From the NCBI GenBank assembly GCA_029881335.1, contig JAOUMU010000010.1, positions 1-41,838 of the forward strand: DNA of 41,838 nt, in the 5' to 3' direction. The stretch comes from Nitrospinota bacterium. Its GTDB lineage: Bacteria; Nitrospinota_A; UBA7883. This document shows, one piece after another, positions 1 through 8,882 of the stretch. Below the pieces are notes generated by a model that was not told where the DNA came from, ran no database searches, and saw only the letters and a list, made by a program, of their open reading frames with translations. The first letter of the stretch is position 1. The number at the start of each line of letters is the position of its first letter. The translations under genes were made by a program, and so were the position numbers.

Positions 1-750
1 AGGCCCCACGAGACGCAAAGAGGGGAGACTGAGCGGGTGTATCAGGAGTGCCTGAACAAGGTGAGCCGTATAGTGGAGACCGATTCTTCCCAGATATACG
101 CGTACATGTGGGAGATTCGGGACAAGTTCCGCGCCATACAGGTGGACAAGACACAGCGCCCGATCATCGGTATCGTGGGCGAGATATATATGCGCAGCCA
201 TCCGTTCGGCAACCGGGACATTATCCGCAAGATAGAGGAACTGGGCGGGCAGGTGTGGCTTGCGCCCATCGGCGAGTGGATGCTGTACACCACGAACCGG
301 TTTGTGCAAAAATCGATAAAGGAGAAGAAATATCTTGACCTGTTCAAAGGATATATGCAGGATGTATTCCAGCGGTCCGATGAGAAGAGGCTCCATGAGC
401 CGTTCAGGGATACTCTGGTTTTTGGGGAGGATCCTGCGATCGTCGAGATATTGAAGAACGCGAGCCCTTATATTAAAGATACTTTTGAGGGGGAAGCGAT
501 CTTGAGTGTTGGCAAGGCGGTGGATTACGCGGAGAAGGGCATGTCTGGAGTGGTGAACATAATGCCGTTTTCATGTATGCCTGGAACTGTGGTTGCCGCG
601 TTGTCGAAGAAAGTCCGGGAGGATATGAACGATATCCCCTGGCTCAACCTGGATTACGATGGAGTGGAGGAAACCAACACGCAAACCAGGCTGGAGGCCT
701 TTATGTATCAGGCATCTCAGTATAGGGAAAAAATGGTACTTTCATTATAA
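1..750 (+). CDS. acyl-CoA dehydratase/activase-related protein, C-terminal fragment (5' end outside window)
   Basis: The frame is open to the first base, so only the last 249 residues are seen. The visible part resembles the 2-hydroxyacyl-CoA dehydratase (HgdB/HGD-D) fold that forms the C-terminal portion of large CoA-substrate-specific activase proteins. Recognisable stretches are a GIVGEIYMRSHPFGN segment, the GGQVWLAPIGEW strand-turn, and near the end VVNIMPFSCMPGTV followed by WLNLDYDGVEETN. In this family such proteins use Fe-S clusters and ATP-driven one-electron transfer to activate radical dehydration or reduction of acyl-CoA substrates. The partner here cannot be told. A ferredoxin gene follows 25 bases downstream and is a natural electron donor. 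The ATG at position 37 is internal to the reading frame and is not taken as the start. Family confidence is good; substrate is unknown. Confidence 0.72.
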   Translation, partial: RPHETQRGETERVYQECLNKVSRIVETDSSQIYAYMWEIRDKFRAIQVDKTQRPIIGIVGEIYMRSHPFGNRDIIRKIEELGGQVWLAPIGEWMLYTTNRFVQKSIKEKKYLDLFKGYMQDVFQRSDEKRLHEPFRDTLVFGEDPAIVEILKNASPYIKDTFEGEAILSVGKAVDYAEKGMSGVVNIMPFSCMPGTVVAALSKKVREDMNDIPWLNLDYDGVEETNTQTRLEAFMYQASQYREKMVLSL

Positions 751-772
751 GCCTAATGTTAATGGAGAGTGA

Positions 773-1021
<249 letters not shown>

Positions 1022-1055
1022 GGCTCCGGCTTCTACGCTTGTCTCTCAACGGCAT

Positions 1056-1090
1056 GCCCTTTTCAGGTTAGACCTGGAAAGGGCGTCTTT
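1056..1090 (+). terminator. intrinsic terminator after the ferredoxin gene
   Basis: Twelve-base arms GCCCTTTTCAGG (1056-1067) and CCTGGAAAGGGC (1073-1084) pair with one G-U wobble around a five-base loop, followed by a T-rich stretch (gtcttt). It sits 35 bases past the ferredoxin stop. Confidence 0.7.
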
Positions 1091-1182
1091 GTTGAGATGG
1101 GACCAATGATCTGTTTTTACGTCGAGCGCCTGATGAAAGGGCGCGCGAGCGGGCCGGGAGTTGAACAGCTTGCCCAGGATCC

Positions 1183-1641
1183 ATGGGCGCTACGGCGATG
1201 AAGCTCGGGAAAATCCTCTGGAGCGTGGCTCTCTTCGCTTCGCTTATCGCATGCGCTTCCAGCGGTATGGCGGGCACTGTGATATTTCCGGAGGCCGAGG
1301 CCAAGCCGGTGACGGTGGAGGTGGCGGATACACCCACCAAAAGGACTCTAGGGCTGATGTTCAGGAAGTCCCTTGAGAATGGAAAAGGGATGTGGTTTGT
1401 ATTCCCTGATGAGAAGGAACTGGTTTTCTGGATGAAGAATGTTAGCTTTCCGATTGATATCGTTTTCATCGACAGCCGCTTATTCATCCGGAAGATCCAC
1501 AGGTCTGTCCCTCCCTGCCTCTCCGGGGCTTGCGCCACATATTCCTCCGGAGCCAAGGCCCTCTATGCTTTAGAAGTCCCCTCCGGGTATTGCCAGAAAC
1601 ACGGAATCCTGGAAAACCAGAAAGTTATATACAGACCATGA
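1183..1641 (+). CDS. DUF192 family secreted protein
   Basis: This protein of about 150 residues has an N-terminal hydrophobic signal (LWSVALFASLIACASSGMA) and then a DUF192 domain. The domain shows the family's usual pattern: VEVADTPTKRTLGLMFRKSL, then GKGMWFVFP, then FWMKNVSFPIDIVFID, and a C-terminal ALEVPSGYCQKHGI segment. DUF192 proteins are small beta-rich periplasmic or membrane-associated proteins without a settled biochemical role. The first ATG (1183) has AGGA only three bases upstream; the second (1198, MKLGKILW) gives a cleaner signal peptide, so the start is uncertain by five codons. Its stop codon overlaps the start of the next lipoprotein gene (ATGA), indicating co-translation. 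Confidence 0.82.
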   Translation: MGATAMKLGKILWSVALFASLIACASSGMAGTVIFPEAEAKPVTVEVADTPTKRTLGLMFRKSLENGKGMWFVFPDEKELVFWMKNVSFPIDIVFIDSRLFIRKIHRSVPPCLSGACATYSSGAKALYALEVPSGYCQKHGILENQKVIYRP

Positions 1642-1934
1642 GATTGTTTTTAATTATGATCACGGCGGTGGCCGTGGCTTCCACTATTCCCATGGCCGGA
1701 TGCGCCACCCCCTCGGCCGGGATCGACCATCCCTCTGTCATATCGAAGCAGAAGCTGGGCGCCGTAAAGTCTGGCGCCTCCCAGGAAGATGTGGTGCTGG
1801 CTCTGGGAGAGCCTGAAAGCAGGCTGGTGGCCGATGATGGGGAGACCCTTTTTTTCAAGGATGTAAATCTTGACTCCGTATGGGTGCAATTCGGCAAGGA
1901 TGGAAAGGTGACAAGCTGGAAATGGTCCGAGTGA
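1638..1934 (+). CDS. small lipoprotein, SmpA/BamE-like
   Basis: This 98-residue protein starts with a lipoprotein signal ending in PMAGC, where the cysteine would be lipidated. After a short linker, the mature part reads LGAVKSGASQEDVVLALGEP and then a few strands ending in VWVQFGKDGKVTSWKW. The pattern 'G-x-S-x-x-D-V-x-x-x-L-G-x-P' followed by short beta strands is that of SmpA/OmlA/BamE-type domains, small outer-membrane-associated folds. The assignment is by pattern, not by close identity, so a role in the Bam complex is not claimed. The ATG at 1638 is preferred over the frame's upstream ATG at 1530 because it creates the lipoprotein signal and a 4-base overlap with the DUF192 stop. Confidence 0.75.
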   Translation: MRLFLIMITAVAVASTIPMAGCATPSAGIDHPSVISKQKLGAVKSGASQEDVVLALGEPESRLVADDGETLFFKDVNLDSVWVQFGKDGKVTSWKWSE

Positions 1935-1972
1935 CCACCCCCGTTTTGTTCAAGGCTTTATGCCCTGGCGCC

Positions 1973-2001
1973 TTGACAAAGGCCCTTGCGCGTTTTATTT
2001 T
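1973..2001 (+). promoter_or_regulatory. sigma70-type promoter for the ABC/Gld operon
   Basis: A perfect TTGACA box (1973-1978), a 17-base spacer, and TATTTT (1996-2001). Expected transcription start is near 2008, about 36 bases before the GTG start at 2044. The -35 box lies in the right arm of a small inverted repeat (TCAAGGC 1950-1956 with GCCTTGA 1970-1976). Confidence 0.6.
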
Positions 2002-2043
2002 TCCAGCTATACATAAGATTCGACAGCGGTGTCTTTTTAGGCT

Positions 2044-3081
2044 GTGATAGTAGCGGAAAATATATCCAAAAAATACGGCGCTTTCCTGGCGCTGGACGCA
2101 CTCTCCTTTGAGGTGGAAAAGGGGGATATCTGCGGGTTTCTGGGTCCCAACGGCGCGGGAAAGACCACCATGATGAGGATATTGACAGGCTACATGCCCC
2201 CCTCTGCTGGCAGGGCGCGGGTGGCCGGATTCGACTCTATGGAAAATCCCATGGAGATAAAAAAAAGGATCGGATATCTGCCAGAGACCACTCCCCTGTA
2301 TCCAGACATGCGCGTGGCCGAATACCTCGATTTCGTGGCGGAGCTGAAAGGATTCACCAGCAGGGACGAGCGTATAAGACGAGTGGCCGGTGTCATGGAA
2401 GGAACGATGATCACCTCCCGGCAAAGCTCCATCATAAAGACCCTCTCCAAGGGTTACCGCCAGAGAGTGGGCCTGGCCCAGGCGCTCATTGGCGATCCGG
2501 AGGTGCTGGTTCTGGACGAGCCCACCATCGGGCTGGATCCGAAACAGATAGTGGAGATTCGTTCCCTGATAAAGAACCTGGGCGGAAAAAGAACCGTGAT
2601 CCTCTCCAGTCACATCCTCCCTGAAGTGCAGATGATCTGTTCGCGAGTGCTGATTATAAACAACGGCCGCCTGGTGGCCTCGGACACCATCTCTGGCCTC
2701 TCCGCCGCAGCTGGGCGCAAGGTTTCGGCAAGGATAAAGGCGCCACTCCAGGCGAAGGAAGACCTGCTGCGTATTAAGGGAGCTTTGAACATAGTGGCGC
2801 GCGAGGAGCCGGATGGCGCTCTTTTGCTCGATATCTTCCTGGAGCCGGATTGTGATATAGCCAGATGGCGGGCGGAGCTTGTCAGCATGGTCGGTGAAAA
2901 AAGGTGGGACCTGGTGGATCTGTTAAGTTCGGCGGTGGTCCCCCTGGAGGAGACTTATATCAGGCTCATCTCCAGCGATCTGGTTAAATCAGGAGACAAT
3001 GGTGGTGAAGAGGCCGCCGGTGAGCGGTCGGCCGATGACCGGGAATCCCACGATATCACCTATAGCGGCGATGCGGACTGA
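2044..3081 (+). CDS. ABC transporter ATP-binding protein, GldA-like
   Basis: This 345-residue ATPase energises an ABC exporter at the inner membrane. The Walker A motif GPNGAGKT is at residues 34-41, the signature LSKGYRQRVGLAQAL begins near residue 134, and Walker B VLVLDEPTIGLDP begins near residue 155; the switch histidine is in ILSSHILPEV. The C-terminal 100 residues form the extension usual in drug/gliding type ABC-2 ATPases, and end in an acidic, low-complexity tail. The start is GTG, giving the normal family N-terminus (IVAENISKKYG); no strong Shine-Dalgarno sequence is visible. It is the first gene of a four-gene set with a permease, a GldG-like protein and a DUF4340 protein. The substrate is unknown. 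Confidence 0.9.
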   Translation: MIVAENISKKYGAFLALDALSFEVEKGDICGFLGPNGAGKTTMMRILTGYMPPSAGRARVAGFDSMENPMEIKKRIGYLPETTPLYPDMRVAEYLDFVAELKGFTSRDERIRRVAGVMEGTMITSRQSSIIKTLSKGYRQRVGLAQALIGDPEVLVLDEPTIGLDPKQIVEIRSLIKNLGGKRTVILSSHILPEVQMICSRVLIINNGRLVASDTISGLSAAAGRKVSARIKAPLQAKEDLLRIKGALNIVAREEPDGALLLDIFLEPDCDIARWRAELVSMVGEKRWDLVDLLSSAVVPLEETYIRLISSDLVKSGDNGGEEAAGERSADDRESHDITYSGDAD

Positions 3082-3093
3082 GTCGGTGACACC

Positions 3094-3870
3094 ATGAGAA
3101 CAATATACACTCTGGTTAAAAGAGAGCTGAAGGCCTACTTCCATTCGCCCATCGCCTACGCCATAATATTCATGTTCCTTCTGATTTCCGGTTATTTCTT
3201 TTTCGCCGGAATGAACACATACAGCCTGGCCAGTTTCGAAATAAGCAAGATGGCGGAGAGGATGGGCCCCCAGGAGCTGACCATTGCCGGATTCGTGATT
3301 GCGCCACTGTTGGGCAATATGTCCGTGGTGATGCTGCTGATGGCCCCGCTTCTGACCATGAGGCTGTTTTCCGAAGAGAAAAAAACAGGTTCCATTGAGC
3401 TTTTATTCACCTGGCCGGTGACCGATTTCCAGATGGTCATGGGCAAATACCTGGCCAGCCTGATGGTGGTGGCGATTATGCTGGCGCTCACTTTGCCATA
3501 TGCCGGTTTCGTCTGGTTGCACACCGCCCCGCCATGGAGCAGCATTTTCTCCGGATACCTGGGGCTCTTGCTGCTGGTGGCTTCGTTTTTGTCGCTGGGG
3601 CTTTTCTTCTCCACACTTACGGAAAATCAGATCGTCTCTGCCGTGCTCACCTTCGGGGCGCTGCTGATCTTCTGGATAATGGGCTGGACCTCGGCGGGAA
3701 ACACAGACTGGTTTTCCCAACTGATAGTATATTTGTCGATCCTGGAGCATTTCCATAATCCGTCCAAGGGAGTGCTGGACACCCGCGACGTGGTCTACTA
3801 CCTCTCCTTTATCGGATTCTTTCTTTTTCTCACGCTTCGGTCGCTGGAAGCGGAGAAGATAGGAGGCTGA
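3094..3870 (+). CDS. ABC-2 type permease, GldF-like
   Basis: This 258-residue integral membrane protein has about six hydrophobic helices. It begins with a cytoplasmic amphipathic stretch (IYTLVKRELKAYFHSPIAYA) that leads into helix 1, as in ABC-2 permeases. A conserved cytoplasmic loop reads MRLFSEEKKTGSIELLFTWP followed by VTDFQMVMGKYLA, the family's coupling region. It should form the membrane pore energised by the ATPase encoded 12 bases upstream. The next gene begins one base after its stop, so the set is one operon. Similar permeases are called GldF in gliding Bacteroidota, but outside that phylum the complex has no proven role. Confidence 0.88.
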   Translation: MRTIYTLVKRELKAYFHSPIAYAIIFMFLLISGYFFFAGMNTYSLASFEISKMAERMGPQELTIAGFVIAPLLGNMSVVMLLMAPLLTMRLFSEEKKTGSIELLFTWPVTDFQMVMGKYLASLMVVAIMLALTLPYAGFVWLHTAPPWSSIFSGYLGLLLLVASFLSLGLFFSTLTENQIVSAVLTFGALLIFWIMGWTSAGNTDWFSQLIVYLSILEHFHNPSKGVLDTRDVVYYLSFIGFFLFLTLRSLEAEKIGG

Positions 3871-3871
3871 C

Positions 3872-5248
3872 ATGAAGGAGAGAACGCTCCGGGGGCTTTC
3901 CTTGGCGGGATACACGCTGCTGGTGGTTTTGATCATCGGCCTGATGAATCTCATTTCATACCGCCACTACCTTCGGGTAGACCTGACCGAGGAGGGAAAA
4001 CACACTCTGTCGGCCCAGACCAAAAAGATATTGGGCGCACTGGACCAGAAGGTGACCCTGCATGCTTTCGTGAGGCCGGACAGAAACCGCGCTGTGGCAG
4101 CTTTTTTTGAGCAATATGTCTACAATTCAGACAAGGTGACCTACGAGATATCCGACCCGGTAAAATCGCCGGGCAAAGCGAAAAAATACAATGTCATATC
4201 CTACGACACCTTTGTGGTGGAGATGGAGTCGGGTCGGCGCGAGGTGGCCCAGAGGCTCGATGAGCAGGAGATTACAGGAAAGATAGTCAAGGCTCTCACA
4301 GAAAAACAGAAGAAGATATACGTCCTGACAGGCCACGGGGAGAGGGACCTGGAAGAGCAGAAACCGATGGGATGGGTCGGAGCGAAAGCCGCCATACTGT
4401 CCGACATGTTCCTGGTGGAAACACTTAACTGGTTCGAGACGGGGAAGATACCCGAGGATACTGACCTGCTGATCATTCCCGGGCCGAAAGACGATTTCCA
4501 GGAAGTGGAGATAAATCGCCTGCGCGAATACCTGGTGGATGGCGGGAAACTTCTGTTTGCCCTGGACCCAGGCCGACGCCCAATGCTGGAGGATTTGATA
4601 GGGGAATACGGCGTACAGTTTGCCGACGACATGATCCTGGATCCTCTCAGCCAAAGGCTTGGGTTCGATCCGCTGGTGGCCACGGTCTCCTCTTATGAAA
4701 AAGGGAGACCCATGACGGAGGAACTGAAGGCAGTAAGTTTTTTCACCGTGGCCCGCTCCTTGTCCGCGATGGGAAACAACAAGGCCGGAGCGGAAGTGCG
4801 TCCTATCGGCACCACCGCGGAGCAGAGCTGGGGGGAGACCGACATGGGCTCTATCGACAACGCATCCCCTGAATATAGCGAGAGCGAGGACAGGCCTGGG
4901 CCGCTGGTGGTGGCCCTTACGGCGGAATGGAACGCCGGGCCGGGCCGGGGGGAGCGCAAGATCGGTGAAAAACAGAAAAAGGGCCGTCTGGTGGCCATTG
5001 GTGATTCCGATTTCGCGTCCAACTCCATGTTGGGGATGTCCGCCAACAAAGATCTCTTTCTAAATATGATCGCTTGGCTGCTCGAGAGCGAGGGGCGAAT
5101 TTCTGTCCGGGCCAAAAAACCGGACTTTAACCCCATTATCTTCACAAGGCAGCAGATCGCCACTATTTTCTGGGGTTGCGTTGTAGTCATTCCAGTGATG
5201 GCGGCCGGGGCCGGATTTCTGGTTTTCTTCCGGAGGAGGCGCCCTTGA
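3872..5248 (+). CDS. GldG-like ABC-associated membrane protein
   Basis: This 458-residue protein has one N-terminal transmembrane helix (TLLVVLIIGLMNLISY), a large extracytoplasmic domain, and a C-terminal helix (FWGCVVVIPVMAAGAGFLVFF) followed by FRRRR. The domain carries the marks of the GldG/ABC-uncharacterised family: DLTEEGKHTLSAQTKKILGA, then VYVLTGHGE-like IYVLTGHGERDL, then DTDLLIIPGPKDDF, and a late VAIGDSDFASN. The protein presumably completes the exporter as a periplasmic subunit. It starts one base after the permease stop with GGAGG as ribosome binding site, and its stop codon overlaps the TTG start of the next gene. Function in cargo handling is inferred. Confidence 0.87.
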   Translation: MKERTLRGLSLAGYTLLVVLIIGLMNLISYRHYLRVDLTEEGKHTLSAQTKKILGALDQKVTLHAFVRPDRNRAVAAFFEQYVYNSDKVTYEISDPVKSPGKAKKYNVISYDTFVVEMESGRREVAQRLDEQEITGKIVKALTEKQKKIYVLTGHGERDLEEQKPMGWVGAKAAILSDMFLVETLNWFETGKIPEDTDLLIIPGPKDDFQEVEINRLREYLVDGGKLLFALDPGRRPMLEDLIGEYGVQFADDMILDPLSQRLGFDPLVATVSSYEKGRPMTEELKAVSFFTVARSLSAMGNNKAGAEVRPIGTTAEQSWGETDMGSIDNASPEYSESEDRPGPLVVALTAEWNAGPGRGERKIGEKQKKGRLVAIGDSDFASNSMLGMSANKDLFLNMIAWLLESEGRISVRAKKPDFNPIIFTRQQIATIFWGCVVVIPVMAAGAGFLVFFRRRRP

Positions 5249-7059
5249 AAGGGGCCAGGTTGGTGCTGGCGGGCATTATGCTGGCCGCTCTGCTGGGGGG
5301 ATATTACCTGTACAAGGAAGTGTGGCTCCCCAGGAAAGAGGCCGAAGAGGAACGGACCGCTCTTCTGCTCTCCGTGGAAGCGGATAAAGTGGAAAAAATA
5401 CGCGTGTCCAGGCCTGGCGCCGAACTGGTGGAAGTGATCCGGGAGAATGGAGTATGGCGCGTGGTGAAACCGCTGGAGGCGGAAGCGGACCAGAAAGTCC
5501 CCACCAGGGCCGCCAAAGTGGCCCAGGCCCTGAAAGCAAAACAGGACCTGGGAGAGACATCGGATCTGGCCCAATTCGGTCTGGATGAACCGGTGGTCCT
5601 GGAGTACATCCATCAGGGCACAGGCAGGAGAGCCGCCTTGCGCCTGGGTGGAAGAGATATGGTGACCGGCGGTGTGTATGCTGCCGCGGAAGATAAGAAC
5701 CACGTCAGCCTGCTGGAAGGAATCACGGCCGAGGCGCTGGACCTGTCGCTGATCCTGCTTAGGAAAAGGAACTTCTTCGACAAGGAATTCGATGATCTGG
5801 TAGCGTTCGAGTTCACCCAAGAGAAGATGGGAAAAATCCGGGTTGAGAGAGGCGATGAGGGGAAATGGCGGATAACATCTCCTGTGAACGCGCCCGCCTC
5901 CACCTTGAAAGTGGACGCTCTGGCGAAGCGTTTCCTGCGGGTCAAGGCGGTCGGTTTTCATGAGGAGCAGACCGATGACCTTTCCGGCTATGGCTTGGCC
6001 GAGCCTCAGGTGAAGTTCACCGCATATTTCGCCAGGGATGATTCTGGTCGAAGCATCACCCTTGGTTCCGCTACCCAGGGTGGAGCGGTGTATGCGCTCT
6101 GGCCTGACGGCAAGAAGGTGGTCCGGGTGATAGAGGAGGTTCTAAAGGATCTTCCCAACTCGATCATGGATATCAGGAGCCTGTCGCTCGTAGCTTTCGA
6201 CATGACCCAGGTCACCGGCATCACCATTGTTTCCGAATCGAAGATCCTTGAACTGAGGAAACGCCCCTCAAGGGATGGCTCGCCCGATTTATGGGATATT
6301 GTCCAGCCCGTGCGGACACCCGCCGATCCGGTGGGGATATCCGGTATCCTGAATGGCGTCAACAGGATGGAAGCTGCTTCGTTTCCCACCAGTCAGGATG
6401 TGGAGCGCCTGGCCAGGGAGGCGCTGGAGAAACCTGAAATTCAGGTGACGTTGGACAGGAAAGGAGGGCCGATAAACATCCGGTTCGCCCGGAGCCCCAA
6501 GGCGGGGCAATATTGGGCCGCGGCGGAGGGGAACGAGGAAATCCTCCTGGTGGGCGAAGACGCGGTGGGGCGCCTGCGAAAGGGGGTGTTCGAACTACGG
6601 GAGCGGCGGCTTTTGGCCATGCGGTCTGATGATGTGGGGAAAGTGCGGATAGAGCGCCTGGGTGAACTGTTTGAGATAGAAAAGAACGGGGATGACTACA
6701 TGGTCACCAAACCGGAGAGGATTCGAATCCGCCCCGGTGAATGGACTGAGTTTTTATGGGCCGTGCTGGAGTTACGGTTCGCGGATGTGGTCAGCGAGGA
6801 TCAGCAGGCGCCGGACGATCCTGCCTTCCAGAAAGCGGTGATGGCGATCTCTATATTTGGGCCGGACGGGAAACTGCTGGAGCGAGTGGAGATAGCAAAG
6901 GCGATAGATGACGACAAATGGTATAAGGCCAGGCTGGCCCACAGGCCAGGGCTTTATGACGTGGATTGGTTTTATGTGGAGGACGACATTACTCTGGGCC
7001 TGGGCAAATTGCTGGGCAAGGGTGATCCCAAGGAGAGCGGGGCAGGAATCCTCCCATGA
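5245..7059 (+). CDS. DUF4340 domain protein, membrane-anchored
   Basis: This 604-residue protein has one N-terminal helix (ARLVLAGIMLAALLGGYYLY) and a long periplasmic part made of repeated DUF4340-type units. Each unit has a 'V-x-x-I-R/V...W.I..P...PAD...V' pattern: VRENGVWRVVKPLEAEADQK near residue 70, GKWRITSPVNAPAST near 210 and PDLWDIVQPVRTPADP near 355, with further weaker units towards the end. TTG at 5245 is chosen as the start because GGAGGAGG lies five bases upstream and the codon overlaps the previous stop (TTGA); the ATG at 5176 would add residues that lie inside the GldG-like gene. DUF4340 proteins commonly accompany Gld-type exporters; the function is unknown. Confidence 0.85.
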   Translation: MKGARLVLAGIMLAALLGGYYLYKEVWLPRKEAEEERTALLLSVEADKVEKIRVSRPGAELVEVIRENGVWRVVKPLEAEADQKVPTRAAKVAQALKAKQDLGETSDLAQFGLDEPVVLEYIHQGTGRRAALRLGGRDMVTGGVYAAAEDKNHVSLLEGITAEALDLSLILLRKRNFFDKEFDDLVAFEFTQEKMGKIRVERGDEGKWRITSPVNAPASTLKVDALAKRFLRVKAVGFHEEQTDDLSGYGLAEPQVKFTAYFARDDSGRSITLGSATQGGAVYALWPDGKKVVRVIEEVLKDLPNSIMDIRSLSLVAFDMTQVTGITIVSESKILELRKRPSRDGSPDLWDIVQPVRTPADPVGISGILNGVNRMEAASFPTSQDVERLAREALEKPEIQVTLDRKGGPINIRFARSPKAGQYWAAAEGNEEILLVGEDAVGRLRKGVFELRERRLLAMRSDDVGKVRIERLGELFEIEKNGDDYMVTKPERIRIRPGEWTEFLWAVLELRFADVVSEDQQAPDDPAFQKAVMAISIFGPDGKLLERVEIAKAIDDDKWYKARLAHRPGLYDVDWFYVEDDITLGLGKLLGKGDPKESGAGILP

Positions 7060-7103
7060 GGAACGCGGAAATGCGGATATAACAAGGAAAAGAATAGAGT
7101 GAT

Positions 7104-7697
7104 ATGAAAGAAGAGAAGGAATCAGTCATAGAATTCGTGGATCGCCGTAGGATAAAATCCGCCGACGATACCTGCGATGACGCTCCCGAAGCTGACCTGG
7201 AGAGACACCCCACCATTTTCGGCAAGATGAGAGACGAGGCCCTGGAAAAGGATCAGCGGCTGAGGGAATACATAGCCGCCTATAAGGGTCAGGTGGAGGA
7301 GATGGAAAAGGCCCGCAAGAGGCTGGAGGATCAGGCGGATTCCCGGGCCGAAACCAGGTTTGCCGATGTGGTGAGCGAGCTTTTTCCAGCTATGGACGAC
7401 CTGGACCGGGCCTTGGACGCGGCGCGGAGCAATGACGCGGACGACCAGCTGGTGAGGGGGGTGGAGATGGTGCGAAACCGGCTTTTTGCGGTATTGGCGC
7501 GGCATGGAATGGAAATGATAGACTGTATCAATGAGCTTTATGACCCGAACGTGGCCCAGGCGGTGGCTGTGGAGCTGGTGGATGATGAAGCCCTGGATGA
7601 TAAAGTGGTGGAGCAGCTTTCGCCCGGATATCGCATGAGCGGACGGGTGCTTCGACCCGCCATGGTGAAGGTGGGTAAAATAAAGGACACGGAATAA
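7104..7697 (+). CDS. grpE: nucleotide exchange factor GrpE
   Basis: This 197-residue cytoplasmic co-chaperone releases ADP from DnaK. It has a charged N-terminal region, a long helix forming the dimer coiled coil (about residues 45-90, [20 protein letters not shown]), and the C-terminal beta domain with the family signature spanning [31 protein letters not shown] and [20 protein letters not shown]. It begins 44 bases after the DUF4340 gene and eight bases separate it from dnaJ. No dnaK or hrcA lies beside it and no CIRCE element is visible upstream, so its heat-shock control, if any, is not the HrcA type from this position. It may be read from the upstream operon. Confidence 0.95.
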   Translation: MKEEKESVIEFVDRRRIKSADDTCDDAPEADLERHPTIFGKMRDEALEKDQRLREYIAAYKGQVEEMEKARKRLEDQADSRAETRFADVVSELFPAMDDLDRALDAARSNDADDQLVRGVEMVRNRLFAVLARHGMEMIDCINELYDPNVAQAVAVELVDDEALDDKVVEQLSPGYRMSGRVLRPAMVKVGKIKDTE

Positions 7698-7704
7698 CGA
7701 ACCG

Positions 7705-8808
7705 ATGACTAAGAGAGATTATTACGAAGTGCTGGAGGTGGAGCGCAACGCGGACGCCGCCACCATAAAGAAGGCTTACCGGAAGAAGGCGTATCAGTTT
7801 CATCCGGACCATAACAGCGACAATCCCGAGGCGGAAGAGAAGTTCAAGGAGGCCTCCGAGGCCTACGAAGTGCTCCATGACAGGGAAAAACGCGATCTGT
7901 ACGACCGCTTTGGCCACGATGGATTGAAACGCTCCGGTTTCAATGGGTTCCATGGATTCGAGGACATCTTCACCTCCTTCGGCGACATATTCGAGGATTT
8001 CTTCAGTGGCGGCGGACGCAGAAGCCGCTCCCCCAATCAGCCGGCCAAAGGTCCGGACCTGCGGTTCGACCTGGAGATAGAGTTCATGGAAGCCGCCCGG
8101 GGAATGGAAAAAGAGATCCAGATCGAAAAGATGGTCTATTGCAAAAGGTGCGGCGGCACTCGCAGCGAACCTGGATCGAAGCCGGACGTGTGCGGCGTGT
8201 GCAAGGGGAGCGGCAGGGTCACCCGCTCCCAGGGTTTTTTCTCTTTGGCCACCACCTGCCCGGAGTGCCGCGGACAGGGGATGAGGATTACTGATCCATG
8301 CAAGGATTGCCGGGGTGAAGGCGCCGTGCCGGAAAAGAAAAAGCTGGCTGTGAAGACACCTGCGGGAGTGGACACCGGCTCCAGGCTGCGGCTGCGGGGT
8401 GAAGGGGGCCCCGGAATAAACGGCGGCCCACCAGGCGACCTGTACGTGGTGTTACACGTGAAAGATAGCGATCTGTTTCAGCGCCATGAGGACGACATCG
8501 TGGTGACGGCGGAAGTCTCCATCGCCCAGGCGGTGCTGGGGGCTGATATCATGATCCCCACCCTGGAGGGGGAGGATTCTTTTTCTGTGCCGGCCGGGTC
8601 GCAACCGGAGACGCTCCACCGGCTTTCAGGCAGGGGGATCGCCCACCTGCATGGCTATGGCAGGGGGGAGCTGATAGTGCGGTTGTTGGTGAAGGTTCCA
8701 ACGAAGATCACCAAGGAGGAGGAAGAGCTGTACCGTAAACTTGCGGAGTTGGATGGCTCCTCCGTGAGGGCGCACCATAAGGGATTTTTTGAGAAGTTAA
8801 TAGGGTAA
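7705..8808 (+). CDS. dnaJ: molecular chaperone DnaJ
   Basis: This 367-residue protein stimulates the DnaK ATPase and hands over substrates. The N-terminal J domain carries the HPD motif (residues 33-35) in YQFHPDHN, followed by a Gly/Phe-rich linker ([20 protein letters not shown]) and a zinc-binding region with four CxxC repeats: [24 protein letters not shown] and CKDCRGEG. The first repeat departs from the CxxCxGxG form after its second cysteine. The C-terminal substrate-binding barrels contain the usual [10 protein letters not shown] and [10 protein letters not shown] segments. It lies eight bases after grpE and ends at a T-rich terminator. This is a full-length type I DnaJ. Confidence 0.96.
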   Translation: MTKRDYYEVLEVERNADAATIKKAYRKKAYQFHPDHNSDNPEAEEKFKEASEAYEVLHDREKRDLYDRFGHDGLKRSGFNGFHGFEDIFTSFGDIFEDFFSGGGRRSRSPNQPAKGPDLRFDLEIEFMEAARGMEKEIQIEKMVYCKRCGGTRSEPGSKPDVCGVCKGSGRVTRSQGFFSLATTCPECRGQGMRITDPCKDCRGEGAVPEKKKLAVKTPAGVDTGSRLRLRGEGGPGINGGPPGDLYVVLHVKDSDLFQRHEDDIVVTAEVSIAQAVLGADIMIPTLEGEDSFSVPAGSQPETLHRLSGRGIAHLHGYGRGELIVRLLVKVPTKITKEEEELYRKLAELDGSSVRAHHKGFFEKLIG

Positions 8809-8811
8809 GGG

Positions 8812-8860
8812 GGCGGGCGCCTTTTTTTATATTACGGCCCGAAAGGAGCCTTACTCCTTT
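8812..8860 (+). terminator. transcription end region between dnaJ and nadA
   Basis: Directly after the dnaJ stop a short GC stem (GGC 8812-8814, GCC 8819-8821, four-base loop) is followed by seven T residues (8822-8828). A second, perfect hairpin AAAGGAG-cctta-CTCCTTT (8842-8860) lies between the two convergent genes and could act from either side, although it has no T tract. Confidence 0.5.
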
Positions 8861-8882
8861 GGGGCGCGTGGGCCTCGGAAAC

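Noticed and set aside
1126-1144. Hairpin GCGCC-GGCGC upstream of the DUF192 gene, considered as a terminator or riboswitch
   Set aside because: Short stem with no T tract and no recognisable riboswitch core.
4693-5961. 422-codon open frame on the minus strand opposite the GldG-like and DUF4340 genes
   Set aside because: A shadow of two well-supported genes, without motifs or a plausible start context.
7060-7103. Possible CIRCE heat-shock operator before grpE
   Set aside because: No TTAGCACTC-N9-GAGTGCTAA match or near match is present.
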